In this document: piece by piece, positions 8,455 through 17,705 of the stretch | How the letters are laid out: each line of letters starts with the position of its first letter | How positions within the stretch are numbered: position 1 is the stretch's first letter | Assembly: GCF_000429485.1 (NCBI RefSeq) | Contig: NZ_AUBY01000008.1 | Location: 1-64,000 of the forward strand | Length of the DNA: 64,000 nt | Direction of reading: 5' to 3' | Source: Aliagarivorans marinus DSM 23064 | GTDB lineage: Bacteria > Pseudomonadota > Gammaproteobacteria > Enterobacterales > Celerinatantimonadaceae | Translations under genes and position numbers: made by a program | The notes under the pieces: model-generated | The model's input: only the letters and a program-made list of their open reading frames with translations | Databases searched by the model: none | Told to the model about the DNA's origin: nothing

Positions 8455-10060
8455 TGGAGAGCTCTTGGGCGGTTTGCAGCGCCAAATTGGAGTGTGACTG
8501 GGTTTGCTCTGCCGTCTCCAGGTTGATGCGGGTTTTGTCCGAGAGTTCGGTCAGATTGCGGTTGATATCTTCAGTCACATGGCTTTGCTGCTCGGTGGAA
8601 GCCGCTGTGGCTACCGACACCTCGGAGACCTTGGAGGTGGAGTCCAGAATCAAGGCCAATGACTGCTGGGTTTGATCGGCTAATTGCACCGTTTCTGCCG
8701 CCATCCCGCTGCCTTGCTCGATGGCACTCACCGCCCGGGTCACCCCGTTTTGCAGGGTTTCAATCATCTTCTGAATGTCTTCGGTTGACTGCTGGGTCTT
8801 ACTGGCTAAGGTGCGCACCTCATCGGCCACCACCGCAAAGCCTCTGCCCTGCTCACCAGCACGGGCCGCTTCAATAGCCGCATTCAGCGCCAGCAGGTTG
8901 GTTTGCTCAGCAATCCCACGGATCACATCCAGTACCGAGGCAATCTTCTCAGAGTCTTCCGAGAGGCGAGCGATCACATCCGATGCGTCCTGCACCGAGC
9001 CCGACAAGCGGTTGATTTGCGCGACCGACTCTTGGGTAATCATCTGCCCCTGCTCGGTTTGGGTGTTTACCACGTTGATCTCTTCGGCGGTATGGGTTGC
9101 GTTGTTGGCCACCTCGCGAATCGCGGCTGCCATCTGATTCACCGCGGTGGCAATCATCTCCACCGATTGGTTCTGCTCAGTGCCAATCTCGGTGGACTGG
9201 GCCGCCTTACCGGTTAAATCGACCACGACCGTATTAAGCTCATCAGCATACTCACGCACCGAGCGGATCAGCGACTCAAGCTGCTCAACAAACTGGTTGA
9301 AGTTAGTGCCTAGCTCGCCCAGCTCATCTTGCGATTTGACCTCTACACGTTGGGTAAGGTCACCATCACCTTGAGCAATGTCTTTGATGCGGTCACTCAC
9401 CGCCGTAATCCCCTCAACCACCACCTTAGGCAGGAAGAAGGCAATCACCAGCGCAAACACAAAGCCGATGGCAGACACAATAATCAAGATGGTGTTTTGC
9501 TTGGCCAGTAGGCTGTCACTGTCTTCGTTGACCTGCGCGGCTATGGCCTCAGCCGACTCGGTGGCGACGTTATAGAGCTCACGCAGATCGCCAAAGGTAT
9601 CGTGCACTTCATCGATACTCACGGTAATCGCTTCATACAGCTCACCTTGGTCCAATAAGTCGAAGACTTTCTGCGAGGAATCCTTCCAGATGTTAAAACG
9701 GCGGTCAAAATCTTCTAGGCCGCGGGTAGCGCTGGGAAAGTCCACCAAATCCTTCTTGAAGGCCTGCATGCGGTCGTAGGCTTGCTGGGTATTCTCCACA
9801 AAGACTGCGTGGTACTTGCGGTGATCCGAGCCGCTCTCCAGAGCCTCGATGGCTTCGAGCTCTGCGACTCGCGCCTGATAGAGATCTCGGTCGGCATTGA
9901 GCACATCGTTCATCGCCGGCAAAATATTGTAGTTAACCACATCAAGGCTTCGGGCGGTTTGCTTGCCCATAAAGTAGCCGGTTGCTGCGACTACTAATAA
10001 CAAAATTGCGCTGATGATCAACACAACCGAGAACTTAATCCGCAAGCTCACATTGTTCAT
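8426..10060 (-). CDS. Methyl-accepting chemotaxis protein
   Basis: This 544-residue transmembrane chemoreceptor has TM1 at about residues 9-29, a periplasmic helical (four-helix-bundle MCP type) sensor at 30-190 and TM2 at about 191-212. A HAMP domain (about 212-265) and the cytoplasmic signalling coiled coil follow. The highly conserved hairpin tip is present ([19 protein letters not shown], then [15 protein letters not shown]), where CheA and CheW dock. No C-terminal pentapeptide for CheR is seen. The ligand cannot be inferred. The gene is monocistronic in appearance and ends inside the 47-bp duplication. Confidence 0.95.
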   Translation of the reverse strand: MNNVSLRIKFSVVLIISAILLLVVAATGYFMGKQTARSLDVVNYNILPAMNDVLNADRDLYQARVAELEAIEALESGSDHRKYHAVFVENTQQAYDRMQAFKKDLVDFPSATRGLEDFDRRFNIWKDSSQKVFDLLDQGELYEAITVSIDEVHDTFGDLRELYNVATESAEAIAAQVNEDSDSLLAKQNTILIIVSAIGFVFALVIAFFLPKVVVEGITAVSDRIKDIAQGDGDLTQRVEVKSQDELGELGTNFNQFVEQLESLIRSVREYADELNTVVVDLTGKAAQSTEIGTEQNQSVEMIATAVNQMAAAIREVANNATHTAEEINVVNTQTEQGQMITQESVAQINRLSGSVQDASDVIARLSEDSEKIASVLDVIRGIAEQTNLLALNAAIEAARAGEQGRGFAVVADEVRTLASKTQQSTEDIQKMIETLQNGVTRAVSAIEQGSGMAAETVQLADQTQQSLALILDSTSKVSEVSVATAASTEQQSHVTEDINRNLTELSDKTRINLETAEQTQSHSNLALQTAQELSNVLSRFKVS

Positions 10061-10249
10061 TACATTCCTCTCTATCTTACTTAAACCAAAGGAAAAGTTG
10101 CTTTCCTTAGGGCAGACCTATAGCAAGTATAGAGCGCATATTAATGTTAGAATTATTAATAGATTAGGCGTATTCGGTGAGAAAATGGCGGCGTTGGCAG
10201 GCTCAGAGCGTTGAGCCAGCCAGAAGGGATCCTAAAGAACAATATCTGC

Positions 10250-11029
10250 TTATAGGTAACGGCTGTTGTGGCGCATCATGGTCTGCAGCTCCAGCACGTA
10301 CTCTTCGCCGCGCTCTGAGTAGCTGCGCAAACCCAGGCTCATCGCCTCGGCCGCTTCAATCCCCAGCAGGTCATCACCGGCATCTACCAACTGGTCGCGC
10401 TGCTCGCGTACCGCCCGATAGGCACGGTTGGTGTTGATGTTCATAAAGTAGGCATGAATCGAGTGCTGCACGCTATCGAACTTGGCCACTTCGTGGGTCA
10501 TCCCCTCGACGCGTGACAGCGGCACCAAGCCACAGCCCTCGCGATAACACCATTGTCCGAACAGGTTGTTGCCCTCGGTGGCAAAGCGTGAGGTGCCCCA
10601 TGCCGACTCGTTGGCCGCCTGCACCAGCACCAGTGCCGGAGGGATCACATTCACCCGGTTGAGCAGCTCATCGATAACAGCAATATTTACCTGCTCTTGG
10701 TCGATGCTTACCTTGTAGCGCTCGGCCAATTCTGCCAGCTTGTTTAGCTGTGGGTTGGATAGCGCGCCATCGGCAAGTTGTTGGCGCATCGCGCTTAGCT
10801 CAGTGCGCTCTTGTTCAATCCGTTGATTTTCCAGGTCGATGCCCACTCGCAGGTAGTCAAAGAACTGGGTCTTCTTTTCACCGACTTCTTCAATGGCGGC
10901 AAAATTAGGTAGCTCGCCCATCACCTGTGCATCGGCTTTATTTACCGACGGCTTGTGCGGCTCAGAGCACGAGAACAAAAACATAGGAATCAAACATATA
11001 GCAACGAAACGGGTACGCTTAAACAACAA
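10250..11029 (-). CDS. Bax-like glucosaminidase-fold lipoprotein
   Basis: The 259-residue product has an N-terminal lipoprotein signal (LFSC, Cys21). A coiled-coil-prone region follows (about 60-110), then a Bax/FlgJ-type N-acetylglucosaminidase domain. The characteristic stretch is LVLVQAANESAWGTSRFA near residue 137, with the catalytic Glu, followed by NNLFGQWCY. This family cleaves the glycan strands of peptidoglycan or related polymers and is typically envelope-associated. The start at 11029 places the signal peptide correctly. It is flanked by 190 and 180 bases of non-coding DNA, so it is probably a single-gene unit. Confidence 0.85.
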   Translation of the reverse strand: MLFKRTRFVAICLIPMFLFSCSEPHKPSVNKADAQVMGELPNFAAIEEVGEKKTQFFDYLRVGIDLENQRIEQERTELSAMRQQLADGALSNPQLNKLAELAERYKVSIDQEQVNIAVIDELLNRVNVIPPALVLVQAANESAWGTSRFATEGNNLFGQWCYREGCGLVPLSRVEGMTHEVAKFDSVQHSIHAYFMNINTNRAYRAVREQRDQLVDAGDDLLGIEAAEAMSLGLRSYSERGEEYVLELQTMMRHNSRYL

Positions 11030-11211
11030 AACTCAGCTTTCCACTTTTACAACAAAGCCGTGGATTTTGCACAAATTACATTCAGTTGCCAAGTGTTGTT
11101 TGCCTAGTGGCTTCCCCTGCCCAGATAGTTTTCATTAGTAAATTATGATAAAACTAGCGCCTTTCCTGCCCAATCCAACGACTTCGGTCGTAAGTAGTTC
11201 CGGATAACCTG

Positions 11212-11901
11212 ATGATAATTTTTAACTGCAGTGATAACGCCACCGCATTCTTTAACCATGGCCGCAGCGCCGAACGCCTCGTTGTTAGCCAGGCCCCGTC
11301 GGCAAATCGCGAGGACGACAGCGCCCACTTAACCAATCTTGATGGTAGTGAGGTAGAGCTTTCTCAATGGTTAATCGACGTACAACAGGTTGAAGGCAAG
11401 TCGGTGATCTTCGCCATCGAAGAGTACAGCCTCTACAGCATGGTGTTCGCCGATATGCAGCCCGGTAACACCGAAGATTTCCTCAAATTGTTCTTCGAGC
11501 GCTGGCTAAACAACATGCAGGACTACGGTGAGAGCTTTGGGGTACTAACCCAAGAAGGCCAGCCAAAGATGCTCAAACAGCTATTTATGGTGCACGGCGA
11601 ATACCGCTTTTATCAGCGCGGGATGGATAGTGCCGATGAGCACCTGCAAACCGTTAGCGACATCTTCACCAGCAAGGTTGAAGAGATTGGCTCACTGCCC
11701 GACAACGGAGAACAAGCCGCCGCCTTTGATGATTTGTGTAACCAGCTTCGCTGCATGCAAGACGGCGAACACTTCTACCCCTTTGAGCGCATGCTGGGTT
11801 ACTGGCTGCCCACCTGCTGTGAGCAGCGTCCCTCTCAGGTGAAATACCTGTTGGCGCATATTGCCACCCTGCGCGATGAGCAAACGGCCAAGTTGCACTA
11901 A
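11212..11901 (+). CDS. Conserved-looking hypothetical protein, acidic, 229 aa
   Basis: I do not recognise a defined function. The product is acidic, has no signal peptide or membrane segment, and contains several Cys residues (for example CC near residue 203). The N-terminal third (MIIFNC, then LSQWLIDVQQVEGKSVIFAIEEYSLYSMVF) resembles proteins of DUF6933 type, where a short ligand- or plasmid-addiction-like beta/alpha domain is found, but this is from memory of the pattern only. The ribosome-binding site is weak (GGATAACC). A clear intrinsic terminator follows 33 bases after the stop, supporting a real monocistronic gene. Confidence 0.6.
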   Translation: MIIFNCSDNATAFFNHGRSAERLVVSQAPSANREDDSAHLTNLDGSEVELSQWLIDVQQVEGKSVIFAIEEYSLYSMVFADMQPGNTEDFLKLFFERWLNNMQDYGESFGVLTQEGQPKMLKQLFMVHGEYRFYQRGMDSADEHLQTVSDIFTSKVEEIGSLPDNGEQAAAFDDLCNQLRCMQDGEHFYPFERMLGYWLPTCCEQRPSQVKYLLAHIATLRDEQTAKLH

Positions 11902-11933
11902 TACCGCCAGTGAACACGCTATGAAAGCCAACT

Positions 11934-11960
11934 GCGTTCCTTTTAGGAGCGCCGTTTTTT
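11934..11960 (+). terminator. Intrinsic terminator after the 229-aa hypothetical gene
   Basis: A 7-bp stem (GCGTTCC with GGAGCGC, one G-T pair) has a TTTTA loop. It is followed by CG and six T residues. Confidence 0.75.
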
Positions 11961-12137
11961 GTTGTGCGAGTGCCGCTCATCCCAACTGCACATAATAACG
12001 GCGATTTTGGCGATTATTCCCAACTCCTCACAGATTTGCAGACGTAAATATCAAGCGAGCAGATTAACAGCCCGCTGAACTCGTCCTATGCTAAGTATCT
12101 GTTAAGATAGCGCTCTCTCTAGCGAATAAGGCAGCGA

Positions 12138-12770
12138 ATGCTCGATCTGGTACTCACACAGTTTGTATTGCTTTGGGCGGTTATCGACCCCTTTGGTTCG
12201 ATCCCGGTCTACTTGTCTCAAACCGTTGGCCTCAGTAAAAAACAACAGCATATGGTGGCCATCAAAGCGGTGTTTATCTCCACCATGACACTGCTGTTTT
12301 TCCTGGTATTCGGGCAGATCTTGCTCGAAGAGATGCAAGTCCCCCTCCCCGCCTTCCAAGCTGCCGGTGGCCTAGTGCTGCTATTGTTCGCGCTGACCAT
12401 GATCTTCGGCGAGAGTAAGCCAGAGCAAGAAATGAAGCTGGGCGAAGTGGACTTGTGGAGCCAAGCGGTGTTTCCGCTGGCGATTCCCTCCATAGCCTCA
12501 CCGGGTGCAATTCTGGCAATCGTAATGCTCACCGATAACTCACGCTATGCCATCAGCCAACAAGCGGTCACCGCTGGGATTATGCTGCTGGTACTGCTGT
12601 GTACGCTTGGGCTGTTATGGCTGGCCCGCCCGATTCAACGGGTCATCGGTAACGCTGGCGCGGCGCTGATTAGCCGCATAATGGGGCTAGTACTGGCGGC
12701 GGTTGCCATGAGCAGCCTGTTAGAAGGCATCTACCGCTTCTTTATCGAAATCCACCAAGCGGCGGGCTAA
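12138..12770 (+). CDS. MarC family integral membrane protein
   Basis: The 210-residue hydrophobic protein has about six predicted membrane helices and the MarC/UPF0056 hallmark near the N-terminus (FVLLWAVIDPFGSIPVYLS). A second conserved block follows in the middle (FPLAIPSIASPGAILAIV). The name MarC comes from the E. coli mar locus, but a role in multidrug resistance has been disproved and the substrate is unknown. The start codon is preceded by AAGGCAGCG, a weak ribosome-binding site. It stands alone ahead of the FMN glutamate-synthase-like gene, with 104 bases between them. Confidence 0.9.
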   Translation: MLDLVLTQFVLLWAVIDPFGSIPVYLSQTVGLSKKQQHMVAIKAVFISTMTLLFFLVFGQILLEEMQVPLPAFQAAGGLVLLLFALTMIFGESKPEQEMKLGEVDLWSQAVFPLAIPSIASPGAILAIVMLTDNSRYAISQQAVTAGIMLLVLLCTLGLLWLARPIQRVIGNAGAALISRIMGLVLAAVAMSSLLEGIYRFFIEIHQAAG

Positions 12771-12874
12771 GGCCACATTTTTTGCTCCCCTCTCGCTTAC
12801 GCTGAAAGATTCTGCGCGCAATCCGTTTCATATGGTTCACGCTAATTCCAAGCTAAGCGATACGGGGAACGGAG

Positions 12875-14356
12875 ATGAACGAACTACTGATTTGGGGGCT
12901 GGATCTGCTCTCGGGGCTGTTTATTCTGGTGGTCGGCATTGTCACGCTGGCCATCGTCTACATGTACATCAGCGACAAAAGCCAACACCACCACGCCATT
13001 CGCCATAACTATCCAGTGATTGGCCGCTTCCGTTACTTCTTCGAAAAACAGGGCGAGTTCTTCCGCCAATACTTCTTCGCCATGGACCGCGAAGAGCTGC
13101 CATTTAACCGCGCTGAGCGCAGCTGGGTGTATCGCGCCGCCAAGAATGTTGACCGCACCATCGCCTTTGGCTCCACCCGCAACCTCGACCCTACCGGCAC
13201 AATTATGTTTATGAACTGCGCCTTCCCCACGTTGGATGAAGATGCGGTACCGCCAGAGCCGGTCACCATCGGGCCAGATTGCGCCCAGCCTTACACCGCC
13301 AAAAGTATCTTTAACATCTCCGGGATGAGCTTTGGCGCCCTGTCGCGCCCCGCAGTTGAGGCCCTGGCGGGCGGCGCAGCCAAAGCAGGCTGCTGGATGA
13401 ACACCGGCGAGGGCGGGCTAAGCCCCTATCATTTGGCCAGTGGCGCCGATATCGTGTTCCAGATCGGCACCGCCAAGTATGGCGTACGCGACGAGCAAGG
13501 CCGCTTAAGCGATGAAAAGCTGCAGCAAGTGGCCGCTCACCCGCAGGTCAAGATGTTCGAAATCAAGATTAGCCAGGGAGCCAAGCCCGGCAAAGGCGGG
13601 ATCTTACCCGGTCGTAAGGTGACCGCCGAAATTGCGGAGATACGAGGCATCCCTGAGGGTGAAGATTCAATAAGCCCCAACGGCCACCCGGATATTCGCA
13701 GCGTCGAAGACTTGTTGGATATGATCGCACGGGTGCGCAAGGTCACCGGTAAACCGGTAGGCTTTAAAGCGGTGGTTGGCTCGCAAGATTGGCTGCAGGC
13801 GCTGTTCAAAGCCATCGCCCTGCGCGGGCCAGACAGCGCCCCCGACTTCATTACCGTGGACAGCGCCGATGGTGGCACAGGCGCAGCCCCACAGCCGCTG
13901 ATGGATTACGTTGGCCTGCCGCTGAAAGAGAGCCTGCCACTGGTGGTAAAAATGTTAGAGCAACAGCAACTGCGCGAACGCGTGAAGGTGATCGCCTCTG
14001 GCAAGTTAATTACCCCCTCTAAGGTGGCGTGGGCCGTCGCCTTGGGCGCCGACTTTGTGGTGTCGGCGCGCGGTTATATGTTTGCGCTGGGTTGTATTCA
14101 GGCGCTGCAATGCAACAAAGATACCTGCCCCACCGGTATCACCACCCATAATCCACGCCTGCAAAAAGGCCTGAATGTTGCCAATAAAACCGAGCGAGTG
14201 GCCCATTACAACAAATACATCCACTACGGCATTGGGCTGCTGGCCCATAGCTGTGGGGTGCGGCACGTACGCGAACTTGCCCCAAAACACATTCGGGTGG
14301 TAGCCGATAATGGCCTGTCGGTGGCGCTGGAAGAGCTTTATAAACACCATCATTGA
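12875..14356 (+). CDS. FMN-binding glutamate synthase-like protein with N-terminal membrane anchor
   Basis: The 493-residue product has one hydrophobic helix (about residues 7-30) followed by the FMN-binding central domain of the glutamate synthase large subunit. Visible blocks are NISGMSFGALSRPAVEALA, MNTGEGGLSPYH, KISQGAKPGKGG, DSADGGTGAAP and a C-terminal CNKDTCPTGITTHNP with the Cys residues expected for a 3Fe-4S type cluster. The N-terminal glutaminase domain of GltB is absent, so it cannot release ammonia from glutamine itself. Members of this stand-alone family are of uncertain reaction. The ribosome-binding site GGGGAACGGAG is strong. Confidence 0.85.
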   Translation: MNELLIWGLDLLSGLFILVVGIVTLAIVYMYISDKSQHHHAIRHNYPVIGRFRYFFEKQGEFFRQYFFAMDREELPFNRAERSWVYRAAKNVDRTIAFGSTRNLDPTGTIMFMNCAFPTLDEDAVPPEPVTIGPDCAQPYTAKSIFNISGMSFGALSRPAVEALAGGAAKAGCWMNTGEGGLSPYHLASGADIVFQIGTAKYGVRDEQGRLSDEKLQQVAAHPQVKMFEIKISQGAKPGKGGILPGRKVTAEIAEIRGIPEGEDSISPNGHPDIRSVEDLLDMIARVRKVTGKPVGFKAVVGSQDWLQALFKAIALRGPDSAPDFITVDSADGGTGAAPQPLMDYVGLPLKESLPLVVKMLEQQQLRERVKVIASGKLITPSKVAWAVALGADFVVSARGYMFALGCIQALQCNKDTCPTGITTHNPRLQKGLNVANKTERVAHYNKYIHYGIGLLAHSCGVRHVRELAPKHIRVVADNGLSVALEELYKHHH

Positions 14357-14443
14357 CAGCTGGCGGCTTGTGGCCTGCAATTATCGCTGACATTTACCCG
14401 GGCGCCTGTTACCCTACGCGCCCGCAACCACACCGGAACCGCC

Positions 14444-15130
14444 ATGATCCACAACGACATCCTGCGCCGCCTGCGCTACGCACTGAAGCTGAATGACCGC
14501 CAAATCCAACAGGTTTTTGCGCTGGTCGACTATGATATTGAGCTTCCCTACCTCGCCAGCATCATGAAAAAGGAAGACGAACCCGGCTTCCAGCGCTGCC
14601 GTGATAGCGTACTGTCGTTGTTCCTCGATGGCCTGATCATCAAAAACCGCGGCAAGCAACCAGGGAAGGAGCCGGTGAAACTTGGCCCCAAAGAGCGCTT
14701 GTCGAACAACGAAGTGCTGCGCAAGATCCGCATCGCCCTGACCCTGCGCGACGACGATATTATCGCCATCTGTGCCAAAGAAGATTTTCGCATCAGCAAG
14801 GGCGAGCTGTCGGCGCTGTTCCGCCGTCCGGATCACCGCAACTACCAAGAGTGTGGCGACCAACTGCTGCGTAACTTCTTGAACGGTTTGGCCAAGACCC
14901 GCCGCGGTGAGAAACCCGCGCAAACCGATGGGCAAGCGCAGAGTAACGCCCCCTCAAGCAAGGCAAAAGGTGACGGGAAGTTTAAGGGCCCGCGCAAGCC
15001 GGGTAGTGGGAAATCCGGCAACGCGTCACGCGGTGGCAAATTTAGCGGTCGCAAGCCCGATGGTGAAAAGCCAAAATCTAACAAGGCGAAAAAAGGTATC
15101 TTGGTGTGGAAGGCCTCGGACAAAGCCTAA
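14444..15130 (+). CDS. YehS-like DUF1456 protein with long basic tail
   Basis: The 228-residue product has two tandem DUF1456 repeats (about residues 1-70 and 80-150). Each starts with a block like ILRRLRYALKLNDRQI or VLRKIRIALTLRDDDI and contains a helix ending near FLDGLI/FLNGLA. This matches E. coli YehS, whose function is unknown. Beyond about residue 155 there is an extra low-complexity tail rich in Lys, Gly, Ser and Arg, which looks disordered and could bind nucleic acid. The tail is longer than in E. coli YehS as I remember it (about 156 aa). A perfect 13-bp hairpin follows the gene. Confidence 0.85.
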   Translation: MIHNDILRRLRYALKLNDRQIQQVFALVDYDIELPYLASIMKKEDEPGFQRCRDSVLSLFLDGLIIKNRGKQPGKEPVKLGPKERLSNNEVLRKIRIALTLRDDDIIAICAKEDFRISKGELSALFRRPDHRNYQECGDQLLRNFLNGLAKTRRGEKPAQTDGQAQSNAPSSKAKGDGKFKGPRKPGSGKSGNASRGGKFSGRKPDGEKPKSNKAKKGILVWKASDKA

Positions 15131-15143
15131 GACCTGATTAACG

Positions 15144-15179
15144 CACAAGGACCTGATGGCTTCCCCTCAGGTCCTTGTG
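15144..15179. terminator. Strong hairpin between yehS-like gene and secreted-protein gene
   Basis: A 13-bp perfect stem (CACAAGGACCTGA with its complement) encloses a 10-base loop. It is not followed by a T-run on either strand, so it may act as an RNA 3'-end stabiliser rather than an intrinsic terminator. It lies between convergent genes. Confidence 0.45.
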
Positions 15180-15209
15180 GCTTGTCAGAACAGGATAGAT
15201 AAACAGGCC

Positions 15210-15782
15210 CTAGCAACCGGGTAATAAAAGGCTGGCGGTACTATCGGTACCAAAGTTGGCGCTTACCGGTGCGACGCCGGGCTGAGACAACCACACCTGC
15301 GCCCCTGCAATCTCAGAGCCGGTAATCATGGTCATTCGAGAGCGATGACTTTCAACTTGATCATCCACATCGATGCTGAACACTAAGCGTTGGTCTTGTG
15401 CGAGCTGATTGAGGTCTAACGCCAGTCGGGTCTGGCCATCGGCCACACGCTCGGCCTGATACAAACCGACATCACCACTGACCACCTCAAACGGTTGGTA
15501 TACCTCAACCCCAGCCCCCGCCGCCGTGGTATCAAAGTAGAGCTGACCTGCGCTTTCATTCAGCTCGATGGTTAACTGGCTGCCGCCAAGCTCGCACTGG
15601 GTATTGTTTTGGATAACAAACAGGTCTTTGGGTGCCGACTCATTAAAGCTGATTAGCAGCGCCTTATCGGGGCGCTCTGCTGCGCTCAGAGCCAATGAAG
15701 TAAACATGGCCAAGCAGGCCAGCGGCAATCGAGCAGACGAAATGCTCGTCCGGTGAGTTTGAAGTGGGTCGGTAACAGCCAT
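15210..15782 (-). CDS. Small secreted protein of unknown function
   Basis: Start 15782 gives 190 residues with a signal peptide whose hydrophobic core (about 18-32, LPLACLAMFTSLALSA) is followed by AAERP. The mature part is beta-rich and acidic, with two Cys residues (NTQCELGG and the C-terminal LLLPGC) that could form a disulfide. I recognise no domain. An upstream in-frame Met at 15935 was rejected because it would bury the signal sequence and overlap the promoter region of the divergent MerR gene. Confidence is moderate that the gene is real and low for any role. Confidence 0.6.
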   Translation of the reverse strand: MAVTDPLQTHRTSISSARLPLACLAMFTSLALSAAERPDKALLISFNESAPKDLFVIQNNTQCELGGSQLTIELNESAGQLYFDTTAAGAGVEVYQPFEVVSGDVGLYQAERVADGQTRLALDLNQLAQDQRLVFSIDVDDQVESHRSRMTMITGSEIAGAQVWLSQPGVAPVSANFGTDSTASLLLPGC

Positions 15783-15944
15783 TGCGTCGTTCCTATCAAT
15801 TGAGTCAGCCTCATGTAAACGAAGCAACTGGCCCTGCAGCTCAATCACCGAGCATATAAGCTTCCAAGCATCATCCCACAGCAAGCCATTCGCAGCTCTC
15901 GCCTGTTCGGTGTCGCCGTAATGACTTTTCAGCAAAATTATCCG

Positions 15945-15975
15945 TTGACCTGTCTACAGCTCTATAGTTTACAGT
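15945..15975 (+). promoter_or_regulatory. MerR-type promoter with 19-bp spacer and dyad
   Basis: TTGACC (15945-15950) and TACAGT (15970-15975) are separated by 19 bases, longer than the usual 17. The spacer contains the imperfect dyad CTACAGCTCTATAG. Overlong spacers with a central dyad are the hallmark of promoters activated by MerR-family proteins. The promoter sits 31 bases upstream of the MerR-methyltransferase start, so autoregulation is likely. Confidence 0.6.
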
Positions 15976-16005
15976 GTCTTCCATTCTCCCGAATGCAGGA
16001 GCCCT

Positions 16006-17175
16006 ATGGCCTATCGCATATCCGAGCTGGCGGCTGCCGTGGGGCTGTCCCGCACCGCCTTGCTCTACTACGAAAAACAGCAGCTGATTCAAGGTAAGCG
16101 GCAAAGCAACGGCTACCGCGTATATAGCGAGCATGATCTGCAGCGGGTCCGCCTTCTCCAACAGTTGCAGGCGGGTGGGCTAACCCTCAAAGAATGCAAA
16201 GCCTGCCTGGAAGCCAAGGTTGACCGCAAGCTACTGCGCAATCGGCTACAGGCGCTGGACGGTGAGATTGCCCAAAAACAGCAATCCCGTCAGTTACTCG
16301 CGGCGCTGCTCGGCGAAGGCGATCTCAAGGCATGGCATCAGACCAGCAATGAACTGGCACCAGATGCCCATCTGGATTGGTTAATAAAACAGGGCTTTAG
16401 TGAAAAAGATGCCCTACGACTGAAATGGTTATCGAAAGATATGAACGAACACGATCAATATATGGCCGACTTTATGACGGTCTTTGAAACACTCGAACGT
16501 TGGGGCCCGGGCAGCGAAAACGACACCCTGCGCGCCTTTGAGCAAGTCCCCGGCGCGCCTGCCACTATCCTAGAGATAGGCTGCGGCAAAGGGCTCACAA
16601 CTGCCCTATTGGCCCAGCACAGCAATGCCCAGATAACCGCCATAGACAACGAGCAGAGCGCTGTGGATGCCCTCAATCAACGAGCACGCAAGCAAGGCTT
16701 GAGTGAGCGCATATCCGCCGTTAATGCCAGTATGACGGAGCTGCCGTTTAAGCCCGCTAGCTTCGAGCTGATTTGGGCCGAAGGCTGTGCCTATATCATG
16801 GGCGTAGAGAACGCCTTGCAGCAGTGGCGGCCACTACTTAAGGACCAAGGCATATTAATGCTTAGTGATTTGGTCTGGCTAACCAATAGCCCAAGCGAGC
16901 AGGCAGTGGCATTCTGGAGCCAAGAGTACCCCGACATGCAAACAGTGGCGACGCGCGAGCAGCAAATTGAGGCGGCGGGCTACCAGCTACTCAGCAGCTT
17001 CACCTTGAGCCAACAGGCATGGCAAAACTACTACCAGCCGCTGGCGCAACGGGTCGAGCAGTTGCGACCAAGCATGGCGGATTCCAAAGCCCTTGAGGAC
17101 ATCGGGAGCGAGTTAACCATCTACCAGCAGTGCGCCAGTGAGTTTGGTTATCAAGTGTTTTTGATGAAGCGCTAA
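16006..17175 (+). CDS. MerR-family regulator fused to SAM-dependent methyltransferase
   Basis: The 389-residue product has an N-terminal MerR winged helix-turn-helix (MAYRISELAAAVGLSRTALLYYE, then NGYRVYSEHDLQRVRLL) and a helical dimerisation region (about 75-115). A linker and a class I methyltransferase domain follow: motif I ILEIGCGKG near residue 190, motif II AITAIDNEQ, and LPFKPASFELIWAEG. In ordinary MerR proteins the C-terminal part binds an effector. Here it is an apparently intact enzyme domain of the SAM-binding Methyltransf_11 kind. The methyl acceptor is unknown. It could modify the compound it senses, but that is inference. The preceding promoter has MerR architecture. Confidence 0.88.
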   Translation: MAYRISELAAAVGLSRTALLYYEKQQLIQGKRQSNGYRVYSEHDLQRVRLLQQLQAGGLTLKECKACLEAKVDRKLLRNRLQALDGEIAQKQQSRQLLAALLGEGDLKAWHQTSNELAPDAHLDWLIKQGFSEKDALRLKWLSKDMNEHDQYMADFMTVFETLERWGPGSENDTLRAFEQVPGAPATILEIGCGKGLTTALLAQHSNAQITAIDNEQSAVDALNQRARKQGLSERISAVNASMTELPFKPASFELIWAEGCAYIMGVENALQQWRPLLKDQGILMLSDLVWLTNSPSEQAVAFWSQEYPDMQTVATREQQIEAAGYQLLSSFTLSQQAWQNYYQPLAQRVEQLRPSMADSKALEDIGSELTIYQQCASEFGYQVFLMKR

Positions 17176-17304
17176 GCGTCTAGATTGAAGTGTGGCCAGC
17201 TTCCCGCAGCGAGTTTGCTGTTTGCGGGGAGCAACACTCGCCAAGGAAGCAATATCCTTGCAGGAGCTACACCAGAGTGAGGCGCTTAAGCGAGCTAAAG
17301 CCGC

Positions 17305-17544
17305 TTAGCCTTGAGCAATCTTAACGCGAATAGCTCGGCCACCCACGTCGCTCATATGCAGCGCCTTGATAGCCGCCTTCGCCTCTGCGTCTTCTGGCAT
17401 TTCCACAAACCCGAAGCCCTTAGACTTACCGGTCTCTTGGTCAAAGACCAAGGTGCACTCGGCGACAGCGCCATGTTCAGAAAACAGGGTGCGAACGTCA
17501 TTTTCAGTGGTTGAGCGAGGCAGGTTGCGAACGAGAAGTTTCAT
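17305..17544 (-). CDS. RNA-binding protein with a single RRM
   Basis: The 79-residue product is one RNA-recognition motif. RNP2 is LLVRNLP at residues 3-9 and RNP1 is KGFGFVEM at about 42-49, with the usual aromatic residues for stacking on RNA. Such small bacterial RRM proteins (Rbp type) are often cold-induced in cyanobacteria and proteobacteria. It is transcribed away from a cold-shock gene with which it shares the 330-base intergenic region, so joint temperature control is possible but not shown. Confidence 0.93.
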   Translation of the reverse strand: MKLLVRNLPRSTTENDVRTLFSEHGAVAECTLVFDQETGKSKGFGFVEMPEDAEAKAAIKALHMSDVGGRAIRVKIAQG

Positions 17545-17705
17545 AGGAGTCCATAAGGTGGGAAGAATTTCGCGCGGATTGTCTCAGCTGGGCTCAGCTA
17601 AGCCAAGTAAAGATTCATCTTTTCGAGACATCAAGGGATGCTTGTCTCTACCCACTGCAATCTGAAAACGCTCGCAAACAGGCTGAGATTAATTTGAGAA
17701 AACGT

